Shown here piece after piece: positions 54,514-62,951 of a stretch of DNA of 64,000 nt. A model generated the notes under the pieces. The model had not been told where the DNA came from, searched no databases, and saw only the letters and a program-made list of their open reading frames with translations. The position numbers were made by a program, and so were the translations under genes. Every line of letters begins with the position of its first letter. The stretch's first letter is position 1. The stretch comes from an uncultured Roseicyclus sp. (GTDB lineage: Bacteria; Pseudomonadota; Alphaproteobacteria; Rhodobacterales; Rhodobacteraceae): NCBI GenBank assembly GCA_937139335.1, contig CAKZPN010000027.1, positions 62,001-126,000 of the forward strand, written 5' to 3'.

Positions 54514-55848
54514 ATGCCAACGGAAATCCTGATGCCCGCGCTGTCTCCCACGATGGAGGAAGGCACGCTGTCGAAATGGCTCGTCAAGGAGGGTGACACC
54601 GTCGCCTCGGGCGACATCCTGGCCGAGATCGAGACCGACAAGGCGACGATGGAATTCGAAGCCGTGGACGAGGGCGTGATCGGCAAGATCCTTGTAGAAG
54701 AAGGCACCGAGGGCGTGAAGGTGAACGCCCCCATCGCCATTCTTCTGGAAGAAGGTGAAAGCGCCGGGGATATCGACAGCGGCAAGCCGGCGAAATCCGA
54801 GGCTCCGAAGGAGAGCGACAAGGCGGAGGCCCCTGCCCCCGAGAAGCCCGAGACCAAGGCAACCGCCGCGACGCCAGCCGCCGGCAGCGCGCCGCCCGCC
54901 CCCACGTCCGGGGATGGCTCGCGCATCTTCGCCTCGCCCCTCGCGCGCCGGATCGCGGCCGACAAGGGGCTGGACCTCGCGCAGGTGAAGGGCTCCGGCC
55001 CGCATGGCCGGATCGTGAAGGCGGATGTCGAAGGCGCCAGCGCCGCGCCGAAAGCGGAAGCCGCAGCCGCGGCGGCCCCTGCCCCGGCCGCGAAAGCCGC
55101 GGGCGGAATGCCGACCGGCCCGGATGCCGCGCAGGTCATGAAGATGTACGAGGGCCGCGAGACCGAGGAGGTCAAGCTCGACGGCATGCGCCGCACCGTC
55201 GCCGCGCGCCTGACCGAGGCCAAGCAGACGATCCCGCATTTCTACCTGCGCCGCGACATCAAGCTCGACGCGCTGATGGCGTTCCGGGGCCAGCTGAACA
55301 AGCAGCTGGAGACGCGCGGCGTGAAGCTGTCGGTGAACGACTTCATCATCAAGGCCTGCGCCAACGCGCTGCAACAGGTGCCCGCCGCCAATGCGGTCTG
55401 GGCCGGCGACCGAATCCTGCGGCTGATCCCGTCCGACGTCGCCGTGGCCGTGGCCGTCGATGGCGGGCTCTTCACCCCGGTCCTGAAGGACGCGCACCAG
55501 AAGTCGCTGTCGGCGCTGTCCTCCGAGATGAAGGACCTCGCCACCCGCGCCCGAGACCGCAAGCTCGCGCCCCATGAATATGTCGGCGGGTCATTCGCAG
55601 TCTCGAACCTCGGGATGTATGGGATCGACAATTTCGACGCCGTCATCAACCCGCCGCATGGCGCGATCCTGGCCGTCGGCGCGGGCGTGAAGAAGCCCGT
55701 CGTCGGCGCGGATGGCGAGCTGACCGTGGCGACCATCATGTCGGTCACGCTCAGCGTCGATCACCGGGTCATCGACGGCGCGCTCGGGGCCGAGCTTCTG
55801 AAGGCAATCGTTGACAACCTCGAGAACCCGATGGTTATGCTGGCCTGA
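54514..55848 (+). CDS. pdhC: Dihydrolipoamide acetyltransferase (E2)
   Basis: 444 aa: one lipoyl domain (1-80, near-identical to that of PdhB), Ala/Pro-rich linkers, a peripheral-subunit-binding domain ([16 protein letters not shown]) and the catalytic domain ending with [14 protein letters not shown], whose His/Asp drive acetyl transfer to CoA. Forms the complex core. The E3 partner gene lies at 2.4-3.8 kb. Confidence 0.97.
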   Translation: MPTEILMPALSPTMEEGTLSKWLVKEGDTVASGDILAEIETDKATMEFEAVDEGVIGKILVEEGTEGVKVNAPIAILLEEGESAGDIDSGKPAKSEAPKESDKAEAPAPEKPETKATAATPAAGSAPPAPTSGDGSRIFASPLARRIAADKGLDLAQVKGSGPHGRIVKADVEGASAAPKAEAAAAAAPAPAAKAAGGMPTGPDAAQVMKMYEGRETEEVKLDGMRRTVAARLTEAKQTIPHFYLRRDIKLDALMAFRGQLNKQLETRGVKLSVNDFIIKACANALQQVPAANAVWAGDRILRLIPSDVAVAVAVDGGLFTPVLKDAHQKSLSALSSEMKDLATRARDRKLAPHEYVGGSFAVSNLGMYGIDNFDAVINPPHGAILAVGAGVKKPVVGADGELTVATIMSVTLSVDHRVIDGALGAELLKAIVDNLENPMVMLA

Positions 55849-55891
55849 TCCAGCGATTGCGGCGCCGGGGAGGAGTGGCGACGCATTCAAG

Positions 55892-55919
55892 ACGGGGCCG
55901 CGCGATCGTGCGGCCCCGT
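55892..55919 (+). terminator. Terminator after the pdh operon
   Basis: ACGGGGCCGC / GCGGCCCCGT, a perfect 10-bp stem with an 8-base loop, then TGCGTTTG. 44 bases after the pdhC stop. Confidence 0.75.
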
Positions 55920-56010
55920 TGCGTTTGCGGGTCCGGTTTGATCTGCCGCAAGGTCCGCCCCCGCGCCGCGCCCTATTGCTCCGGCAGAGTTGCCGGAAAG
56001 GGCCCGCTGC

Positions 56011-56343
56011 ATGGACTGGAAGAACACGCTTCGCCACACCTCCTCGATCCTCGGGCCGCTGCGCGCCGAGCAGGCCGCGACGGCCAAGGGGTTTCACGAC
56101 CTGCACGAGGCCGCACTGGCCGAGGGGGCGCTCAGCACCAAGCACAAGGAACTGATTGCGCTGGCCATCGGCATCTCGAAACAATGCAACGACTGTATCG
56201 GCTACCACGTGAAGGCCGCGATCCGCGCCGGCGCCACCCGCGAGGAAATGGCCGAGATGATCAACGTGGTGGTGCTGATGAACGGCGGTCCCGGCTACAT
56301 GTACGGCGTGAAGGCGATGGAGGCCTACGACCAGCTTTCGTGA
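56011..56343 (+). CDS. Carboxymuconolactone decarboxylase / AhpD-like protein
   Basis: 110 aa from ATG 56011. The AhpD-type CxxC is in SKQCNDCIGYHVKAAI, followed by REEMAEMINVVVLMNGGPGY. Small all-helical CMD-fold proteins with CxxC act as thiol peroxidase-like or alkylhydroperoxide-reductase partners. No partner gene is adjacent, although PDH (a lipoyl enzyme that can feed AhpD in actinobacteria) lies directly upstream. Confidence 0.88.
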   Translation: MDWKNTLRHTSSILGPLRAEQAATAKGFHDLHEAALAEGALSTKHKELIALAIGISKQCNDCIGYHVKAAIRAGATREEMAEMINVVVLMNGGPGYMYGVKAMEAYDQLS

Positions 56344-56346
56344 GCA

Positions 56347-56928
56347 TCACGGCTGCAGCGCCTTCCACGTTCCGGGCTTCAGCCCCTCGACCGTGTGCGG
56401 GCCTACGGAAAACCGGATCAGGCGCAGAACCGGCAGGCCGACATGGGCGCACATGCGCCGGACCTGCCGGTTGCGACCCTCGGTGATGGTGAGTTTCAGC
56501 CAGGCCTCAGGCACGGATTTGCGGAAGCGCACCGGCGGGTCGCGGGGCCAGAGCCAGCCGGGCTCGGCCACCTCCTCCACCCGTGCGGGCCGCGTCGGGC
56601 CGTCCTTCAGCGTCACGCCCGTGCGCAGCGCCTCCAGCGCCTCCCCGGTCGGCGTGCCCTCGACCAGCGCGAAATAGGTCTTGGGCGTGGCCGAGGCCGG
56701 GTCGGTCAGCCGCGCCTGCAGGATGCCGTCATTGGTGAGCAGCAGCAGCCCCTCGCTGTCGCGGTCGAGCCGCCCGGCGGGATACATTCCCGGCATGTCG
56801 AGAAACCGCTTCAGCCCCGGCCAGTGCCCGTCGTCGGTGAACTGGCTCAGCACGTCCATCGGCTTGTTGAAGCCGATCAGCCGCGTCTCGCTTTTTGCGA
56901 CGCGCGGACGGGGGCGCGGACGACTCAT
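56347..56928 (-). CDS. rluE: 23S rRNA pseudouridine synthase, RluE-like
   Basis: 193 aa, without S4 domain. Catalytic Asp in [19 protein letters not shown]; the C-terminal [20 protein letters not shown] motif marks the RsuA/RluE group. Modifies uridine (U2457 in E. coli). Converges with the AhpD-like gene with a 3-bp gap. Confidence 0.92.
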   Translation of the reverse strand: MSRPRPRPRVAKSETRLIGFNKPMDVLSQFTDDGHWPGLKRFLDMPGMYPAGRLDRDSEGLLLLTNDGILQARLTDPASATPKTYFALVEGTPTGEALEALRTGVTLKDGPTRPARVEEVAEPGWLWPRDPPVRFRKSVPEAWLKLTITEGRNRQVRRMCAHVGLPVLRLIRFSVGPHTVEGLKPGTWKALQP

Positions 56929-57029
56929 GGCCGCGCCCGAACCTGCGCACAGACCCGTGTGCGGAGGCGCCGGTTGACGCTCGCCATCGTCATGGCATCT
57001 ATCGCTGCACTGCAGAAAGGACCGCCCCG

Positions 57030-57272
57030 ATGATTCCGCACCGCTACGCCTCCATCCTTTTCGGCCTGATCCTGTCGGGCCTGATGTCCGCCATCGTCTC
57101 GGGCATCGCGACGGTGCGCACTTTGGGGATCGTCCCCGACTTCGCGGCGATCTGGGCCGGGTCCTGGATCACCTCCTGGGCGGTGGCGTTTCCGACGGTG
57201 CTGGTCGTGGCCCCGCTCGCCCGCCGCCTCGTCGCAGCGCTGACCGACGCGCCGCAGGCCGGGACGCGCTGA
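57030..57272 (+). CDS. DUF2798 family small membrane protein
   Basis: 80 aa with two membrane helices ([40 protein letters not shown]). The family is common beside regulators, but has no proven role. Converges with the MmcQ/YjbR gene. Confidence 0.82.
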   Translation: MIPHRYASILFGLILSGLMSAIVSGIATVRTLGIVPDFAAIWAGSWITSWAVAFPTVLVVAPLARRLVAALTDAPQAGTR

Positions 57273-57283
57273 CGGGGCCGGGC

Positions 57284-57649
57284 TCATCCGCCCTGCCCCG
57301 CCGTCCAGGCCGCGAGCCAGCGCTTCGGCGCCATCTCTTCCCAGGTGCGCCGCAGCCGCGCCTCGGCCCAGCCGGGGTCGATGCGGCCCGCCGCGACCAG
57401 CAAGATGCCACTTCGCGCGTAATGCGGGTGCATCACGAAGGTCTCGGGGTCGGCGTCCTGCAGCATCTCGCGCTCCTCGACCGAGCCCTTGAAGCAGGCC
57501 GCGTCGATCATCGGCGACCACCAGCACCACATCTTGCCATGGGCCTTGAGGTTGGGGTTGCCCCAGCTCACCGCCTCCTCGACCTTCGGCAGGTCGAGCG
57601 AGAGGGCCAGCGCGCGGAGTTCCGGCCAGCTGCGGATCGGGTCAGTCAT
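57284..57649 (-). CDS. MmcQ/YjbR family protein
   Basis: 121 aa from ATG 57649. LALSLDLPKVEEAVSWGNPN, KMWCWWSP and MHPHYARSGILLV match the YjbR fold, a cyclic-nucleotide-like or CyaY-like DNA-binding fold of uncertain role. The start overlaps the end of the upstream unknown gene by 8 bp; last gene of the polA trio. Confidence 0.87.
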   Translation of the reverse strand: MTDPIRSWPELRALALSLDLPKVEEAVSWGNPNLKAHGKMWCWWSPMIDAACFKGSVEEREMLQDADPETFVMHPHYARSGILLVAAGRIDPGWAEARLRRTWEEMAPKRWLAAWTAGQGG

Positions 57650-58139
57650 CGCGCAGCGTCTCGAACTCGGAGTTGCTGGCGTGATAGACCACGCGCTCCA
57701 GCCGCGGGTCGCCGTAGGCGCGCGCGTTGGTGACATGGCCGTCCTCGCCGCTGACCCTCACCAGCGTCTCGCCGTCCTGCCAGACCATCTGCAGCCCGTG
57801 CTCGGGGTCCCAGCCGCAGTTCGCGGAGAGGCTGACAAAAACCCGTTCCGCGTCGTCGCGGTCGGGCACGAGCCGCAGCGCAGTGACGGTGACATGGCGC
57901 CAGATGTCATCGGGCGTGGCGGGGGGCGGCATGTCGCCATCGAGCGTCTCGGCCCCGATCTCGGCCCGCAGATCCTGGTAACAGGCATGGACGTGGCGGG
58001 TCGCCCCTGTCTTCTGCCCGCGCCCGAGCGACAGGAAGCGTTCCAGCGCGCGGGCCTCGGCGGGGGTCATCTCGGCGCCCACGTCAAGCGGCACGACCGC
58101 CTTCCCGAACATCGGCAGGGTGATGGTCGCCTCCACCAT
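57642..58139 (-). CDS. Hypothetical protein translationally coupled to polA
   Basis: 165 aa, family not recognised with confidence; ANCGWDPEHGLQMVWQDG resembles DUF6985-type proteins. Soluble, no signal peptide. ATG 58139 overlaps the polA stop as TGATG. Downstream it overlaps the MmcQ gene. The position invites but does not prove a link with DNA replication or repair. Confidence 0.75.
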   Translation of the reverse strand: MVEATITLPMFGKAVVPLDVGAEMTPAEARALERFLSLGRGQKTGATRHVHACYQDLRAEIGAETLDGDMPPPATPDDIWRHVTVTALRLVPDRDDAERVFVSLSANCGWDPEHGLQMVWQDGETLVRVSGEDGHVTNARAYGDPRLERVVYHASNSEFETLRDD

Positions 58140-60943
58140 CAGTGCGCCGTGGCCCAGTTGGCGCCCTGCCCGGCATCGACCACCAGCGGCACGGCGAAGC
58201 GCACCACCGGGTCGGCCGCGCCCTCCATCACGTCGCGGGCACGGGTGACGAGGGTGTCGACGGCGGCCTCATCCACCTCGAACAGCAGTTCGTCATGGAC
58301 CTGCAGCAGCATCTTCGCCGGCAGCCCGTCGATCGCGGCCTCCATCCGGATCATCGCGCGGCGGATCACGTCGGCGGCGGTGCCCTGGATCGGCGCGTTG
58401 ATCGCGGCGCGCTGCGCGAAGCCCGCGCCGGGGCCCTTGGCGTTGATCTCGGGCGTGTGGATCTTGCGGCCGAACAGCGTCTGGACGTAGCCGTTTTCCT
58501 TCGCGAAACCCTTGGTCGCGTCCATGTAGTCGCGGATGCCGGGGAAACGTTCGAAATAGCGGTCGATGAAGCCCTGCGCCTCGGCCCGCGGGATGCGCAG
58601 GTTGCGGGCAAGGCCGAAGCCGGAAATGCCGTAGATCACGCCGAAGTTGATCGCTTTGGCCTGCCGCCGCACATCGGGTGTCATCTGGTCCAGCGGCACG
58701 CCGAACATTTCCGACGCGGTGGCGGCGTGGATGTCCTGCCCCTCGCGGAACGCCTGTTTCAGCGCGTCGATGCCCGCGATATGGGCGAGGATGCGCAGCT
58801 CGATCTGGGAATAGTCGAGCGAGACCAGAACCTTGCCCGGCTCAGCCACGAAAGCCTCGCGGATGCGGCGGCCTTCCTCGGTGCGCACCGGGATGTTCTG
58901 CAGGTTCGGGTCGGTCGAGGCGAGCCGCCCGGTGTTGGCCCCCGCGATGGAGTAGGAGGTGTGGACGCGCCCGGTATCGCGGTTGATGTGGTCTTGCAGC
59001 GCGTCGGTGTAGGTCGATTTCAGCTTGCTGAGTTGCCGCCAGTCGAGCACGCGGGCAGGCAGGTCATGGGTGGTCGCCAGATCCTCCAGCACATCGGCCG
59101 GGGTGGCGTATTTTCCGGTCTTGCCGGTCTTGCCGCCGTCCAGCCCCATCTTGTCGAACAGGATCTCGCCCAGTTGCGCGGGCGAGCCCACGTTGAACCT
59201 CTGCCCGGCAAGCTCGTAGATCTCGTCCTCCAGCCCGGCCATCTTCTGCGCGAAGGCGTTGGACATGCGCGAGAGCACATCGCGGTCGACCTTGATGCCG
59301 GCCATTTCCATCCGCGCCAGCACCGGCACCAGAGGGCGTTCCAGCGTCTCGTAGACGGTGGTGACGCGGGCGCGGTGAAGCTGCGGCTTGAACGTCTGCC
59401 AGAGCCGCCAGGTCACGTCCGCATCCTCGGCCGCGTAGGGTGCCGCGTCGTCGATCGTCACCCGGTCAAAGGTGATCTGGCCCTTGCCCGAGCCCAGCAG
59501 CGTCTTGATCGGGATGCAGGTGTGGCCAAGGTAGCGGTCGGCCAGCGCGTCCATCCCGTGCCCGTGGAGGCCCGCGTTCATCGCGTAGGACATCAGCATC
59601 GTGTCGTCGATCGGGGCCACGTCGATGCCGCACCGCGCCAGGATCTTCACGTCATACTTGGCGTTTTGCAGGATCTTCAGGACGGCGGCATCCTCTAGCA
59701 GCGGCTTCAGCATCGACAGCGCGAGGTCCAGGTCCATCTGCCCCTCGGCCAGCGCGTCAGAACCGAACAGCCCCTCGCCGCCCTCGGCCTTGTGGATCAG
59801 CGGGATGTAGCAGGCGACGCCCGGCCCGGTGGCAAGCGAGATGCCGACCAGATCGGCGGTCATCTCGTTCAGGCCGGTGGTCTCGGTATCGAGCGCGACC
59901 TCGCCGCGCGCCGTGGCGCGGTCGATCCAATGCTGCAGCGCCACGGCGTCGCGCACCACCTCGTAGACCTTGGTGTCGATCGGCGGCATCGCGGGCGCGT
60001 CGTGCGCGGCCGGCTCGGCCCCGCGCGGGTCGGTGTCGGGGATGGCGGGCGGCTCGATCCCCATTCCCTCGGCGATGCGCTTGGTGAGCGTGCGGAACTC
60101 CATCCGCGTGAGGAAGTCCAGCAGCACCTCGGGGTCCGGCGCGAGAACCTCGAGGTCGTCGAGCGTCCAGTCCATCGGGGTCCGGTCGTCCAGCGTCACC
60201 AGCTGTTTCGACAGGCGGATCTGGTCGGCGAAGTCGATCAGCGTCTGGCGGCGCTTGGGCTGCTTGATCTCTTCGGCGCGGGCAAGAAGCGTCTCCAGAT
60301 CGCCGAATTCGTTGATGAGCAGCGCCGCCGTCTTCACCCCGATGCCGGGCGCGCCGGGGATGTTGTCGACACTGTCGCCGGCCAGCGCCTGCACGTCGAT
60401 GACGCGGTCGGGGCCGACGCCGAACTTGGCCTCGACGCCTTCGCTGTCGATGCGGGCGTTCTTCATCGCATCGAACATCTCCACCCCGCCGCCGACAAGC
60501 TGCATCAGGTCCTTGTCGGACGAGATGATGGTGCAGCGCCCGCCAGCCTCGCGCGCCTGGCGGGCCAGCGTCGCGATGATGTCGTCGGCCTCGTAATTCT
60601 CCAGCTCCAGGCAGGCGAGGTTGAAGGCGCGCGTCGCCTCGCGGGTCAGCGGGATCTGCGGGCGCAATTCTTCGGGCATCGCCTCGCGGTTGGCCTTGTA
60701 GAGGTCGTACATGTCGTTGCGGAAGGTGTGGCTGCCCTTGTCGAAGACGACGGCCGCGTGCGTCGGCGCATCGGGGCCGGTGTTGGCCTCGATCATGCGG
60801 TGGATCATGTTGCAGAAGCCCGCGACCGCCCCGATCGGCATCCCGTCGGACTTGCGCGTCAGCGGCGGCAGCGCGTGGTAGGCGCGGAAGATGAAGGCCG
60901 AGCCGTCGACGAGATGAAGGTGATGTCCCTTGCCGAATGCCAT
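58139..60943 (-). CDS. polA: DNA polymerase I
   Basis: 934 aa, full length with all three domains: 5' nuclease (LVDGSAFIFRAYHALPPL; DNIPGAPGIG), 3'-5' exonuclease with intact acid residues (VALDTETTGLNE; YAAEDADVTWRL) and polymerase (LDYSQIELRILAHIAG, RRQAKAINFGVIYG, LLQVHDELLFEV). Fills gaps after Okazaki and repair events. First gene of a three-gene overlapping set. Confidence 0.97.
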   Translation of the reverse strand: MAFGKGHHLHLVDGSAFIFRAYHALPPLTRKSDGMPIGAVAGFCNMIHRMIEANTGPDAPTHAAVVFDKGSHTFRNDMYDLYKANREAMPEELRPQIPLTREATRAFNLACLELENYEADDIIATLARQAREAGGRCTIISSDKDLMQLVGGGVEMFDAMKNARIDSEGVEAKFGVGPDRVIDVQALAGDSVDNIPGAPGIGVKTAALLINEFGDLETLLARAEEIKQPKRRQTLIDFADQIRLSKQLVTLDDRTPMDWTLDDLEVLAPDPEVLLDFLTRMEFRTLTKRIAEGMGIEPPAIPDTDPRGAEPAAHDAPAMPPIDTKVYEVVRDAVALQHWIDRATARGEVALDTETTGLNEMTADLVGISLATGPGVACYIPLIHKAEGGEGLFGSDALAEGQMDLDLALSMLKPLLEDAAVLKILQNAKYDVKILARCGIDVAPIDDTMLMSYAMNAGLHGHGMDALADRYLGHTCIPIKTLLGSGKGQITFDRVTIDDAAPYAAEDADVTWRLWQTFKPQLHRARVTTVYETLERPLVPVLARMEMAGIKVDRDVLSRMSNAFAQKMAGLEDEIYELAGQRFNVGSPAQLGEILFDKMGLDGGKTGKTGKYATPADVLEDLATTHDLPARVLDWRQLSKLKSTYTDALQDHINRDTGRVHTSYSIAGANTGRLASTDPNLQNIPVRTEEGRRIREAFVAEPGKVLVSLDYSQIELRILAHIAGIDALKQAFREGQDIHAATASEMFGVPLDQMTPDVRRQAKAINFGVIYGISGFGLARNLRIPRAEAQGFIDRYFERFPGIRDYMDATKGFAKENGYVQTLFGRKIHTPEINAKGPGAGFAQRAAINAPIQGTAADVIRRAMIRMEAAIDGLPAKMLLQVHDELLFEVDEAAVDTLVTRARDVMEGAADPVVRFAVPLVVDAGQGANWATAH

Positions 60944-61025
60944 TGTCGCGCTCCCCCGTGTCCCGTGCCTGTCGCGCCTGTTCTAGCGCGGGCCGGTCCG
61001 CGCCGCGACCCGGTTTTTGCCGTCC

Positions 61026-61706
61026 TCAGCGCAGCGCCTCTGCCCGCCACAGCGCCAGCCGGACGGAATAGGGCGTGGGGGTCCAGAGCCCGGCGGCGAC
61101 ACCGGCCTGCCGCAGCATGTCGGACACCCAGGTGTTGCAGGTCCGCAGGATGTGAAATCGCCCCTCCGCCTCGAAGAAGCCGTCGGTGCCGGTGAAGCCC
61201 GCGCCGAGGATCGGCGGGCCGGTGACGGTCGCGGTGATGGCATCGAGCAGGGCCGCGTATTGCGCCTGCGAGAGGCGGATACGCGGCGGCTCGAAGCCGG
61301 CGGGAAAGGCCCCGATTACGTCGATGCGAAGGACCGAGGCATCGCCCGTCACCGCGCGCCAGGTCGGGCCAAAGGTGATGTCGGCAAAGGTGCCGGCCGT
61401 GGTGTAGAAGTCGCGCGCGCCCCAGCCGACGATCAGGTGGCGCACATCGGGGTGGGCCAGCGGCACGCCCGCGCCTGCGGCGAAGCCAAGCGCCGCGCGC
61501 GTCTCTGGCGTGGCGGGCAGGATGAAATCGACGTGGATCGGGCCGTAAAGCAGCGCGATTTCCACCGTGTCGCCCTGCGGCAGGTCGGCCGCGCGGCCGG
61601 GGATGAGACCGCCAAGCGCCGCCGCGACGAGGAAAGCCGCGACTGTTCCGAGAAGAGCCGCAAACACCCACCCAGTCCAGAGCGTCAGCCTGCGGGCAAG
61701 GCTCAT
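61026..61706 (-). CDS. TIGR02117/DUF2459 family membrane-anchored protein
   Basis: 226 aa from ATG 61706. One N-terminal helix ([21 protein letters not shown]), then a periplasmic domain: [24 protein letters not shown], and [17 protein letters not shown], in which His, Cys and Asn recall papain-like NlpC-related folds. Role unknown. Overlaps the zinc-finger gene by 4 bp (ATGA). Confidence 0.85.
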   Translation of the reverse strand: MSLARRLTLWTGWVFAALLGTVAAFLVAAALGGLIPGRAADLPQGDTVEIALLYGPIHVDFILPATPETRAALGFAAGAGVPLAHPDVRHLIVGWGARDFYTTAGTFADITFGPTWRAVTGDASVLRIDVIGAFPAGFEPPRIRLSQAQYAALLDAITATVTGPPILGAGFTGTDGFFEAEGRFHILRTCNTWVSDMLRQAGVAAGLWTPTPYSVRLALWRAEALR

Positions 61707-61894
61707 TCCGCGGGTTTCACCGCGTCGGCAAAATCCTGGTGGATGAATTTCTTGTCGCAATAGCCACATTCGACCCAGCCGCGATCGGGCGGGATCGACA
61801 ACCAGACCCGCGGGTGGCCCAGGGCCCCCTCGCCGCCGTCGCAGGCGACACGGTAGGCGGTGACGATCTCGGTTTCGGGCGGGGCGATGGGCAT
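61703..61894 (-). CDS. CHCC-type zinc-finger protein (NDUFS6-like)
   Basis: 63 aa from ATG 61894. Zinc ligands appear as Cys in RVACDGG, His in LGHPRVWL, and the Cys pair in [10 protein letters not shown]. This small family is related to mitochondrial complex I subunit NDUFS6. Its role in alphaproteobacteria, probably complex I assembly or structure, is inferred. Confidence 0.9.
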   Translation of the reverse strand: MPIAPPETEIVTAYRVACDGGEGALGHPRVWLSIPPDRGWVECGYCDKKFIHQDFADAVKPAE

Positions 61895-62002
61895 GGCGCA
61901 AGATCCTCGGCTCGGACGTCGCGTGCGATATGGCAGGTTGCGCCGGGTCGGGCAAGGGTCGGGCAAGGGGTCACGCCCCCTGCCCGGTCGCGACTTGCGG
62001 GC

Positions 62003-62473
62003 TCAGCCGCGCGTGATGCGGACCGCGAAGCAGTTGTTCCGGGCCGAGCGCACGTCGACGAAAGCGACGGCCGGGTTTGCGAGCAGCGCGTCGGCCCGCA
62101 CGGCAACCTCGTCTCGCGGCGTGATCGCGCCGGTTCCGTAGATGATCCGCTCGTCGGCGGAATAAGCCTTTACCAGGTAATCGGGCGAGGTGGTGAGATT
62201 GGCCGGAACCTCCGGCCCCGCGCCGCTTGCGCAGGTGTCTTCGCAGAGGAAGATCGGCCCGGTCTCGGCATAGGGATGCGCCGTGGCGAAGGGCCGCCAG
62301 GCCAGCACCAACACGCCCTGCCCCGCAGGCACGTCCCTGAGGCAATGACGGCAGGGCACGCCCGAGCCGTCGGACTGAGCATAATGTTCTGCGGCGTGGC
62401 CGTAGGCGTCGGGCGTGCCGGCGCGCAGCGCCTCGGCGGTGGCGGTGTCGAGACCCTGGAAGTGAAGCGGCAT
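62003..62473 (-). CDS. DUF1203 family protein
   Basis: 156 aa from ATG 62473. HYAQSDGSGVPCRHCL, PFATAHPYAETGPIFLCEDTC and the C-terminal RSARNNCFAVRI match DUF1203. Cys residues in CRHC suggest metal or redox chemistry. No known role. Confidence 0.87.
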   Translation of the reverse strand: MPLHFQGLDTATAEALRAGTPDAYGHAAEHYAQSDGSGVPCRHCLRDVPAGQGVLVLAWRPFATAHPYAETGPIFLCEDTCASGAGPEVPANLTTSPDYLVKAYSADERIIYGTGAITPRDEVAVRADALLANPAVAFVDVRSARNNCFAVRITRG

Positions 62474-62552
62474 GGCTGAGTTCTCCTTTTCTGGAGCCTC
62501 AGCCCTAGCAAGACGCCGCTCGCACCCGCGACCCGAAGCTTGCGCTTTCGCG

Positions 62553-62936
62553 TCAGGCGGGCTTTTGCAGCATCCGTCCCAGCGGGCGGCCCGACAGGAT
62601 ATGGACGTGGTAATGCGGCACTTCCTGCACCGCGACCTCGCCCGCGTTCGAAATGGTGCGGTAGCCCTGCCCGCCCTCGCCCGGCTGCAACCCCTTCTCG
62701 GCGCAGATCCGGCCGATGGTGCGCCAGAAATCCACGATCTCGGCCTCGGAGGCTTCCAGCGCGAAGTGATCGGCGCAGACATAGGGCCCCTTGGGGATCA
62801 CCAGAACATGCACCGGCGCCTGGGGCGAGATGTCGTCGAAGGCCAGCGTGTGCTCGGTCTCGGTCACGGTGCGGTTCGGGATCTCGCCGCGCAGGATCTT
62901 GGCGAAGATGTTGGCGGGATCGTAGGCGTAGGGCAT
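62553..62936 (-). CDS. HIT family protein (histidine triad hydrolase)
   Basis: 127 aa. The histidine triad is VPHYHVHILSGR; DISPQAPVHVLVIPKG is also diagnostic. HINT-type enzymes cleave AMP-lysine or related phosphoramidates. Start MPYAYDPANIFAKILRGEIP. Lies 15 bp downstream of the glycosyltransferase. Confidence 0.95.
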   Translation of the reverse strand: MPYAYDPANIFAKILRGEIPNRTVTETEHTLAFDDISPQAPVHVLVIPKGPYVCADHFALEASEAEIVDFWRTIGRICAEKGLQPGEGGQGYRTISNAGEVAVQEVPHYHVHILSGRPLGRMLQKPA

Positions 62937-62951
62937 GACGCGCGTCCTTTG

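Noticed and set aside
52042-55575. Minus-strand open frame of ~1180 codons
   Set aside because: Antisense of pdhA-pdhB-pdhC.
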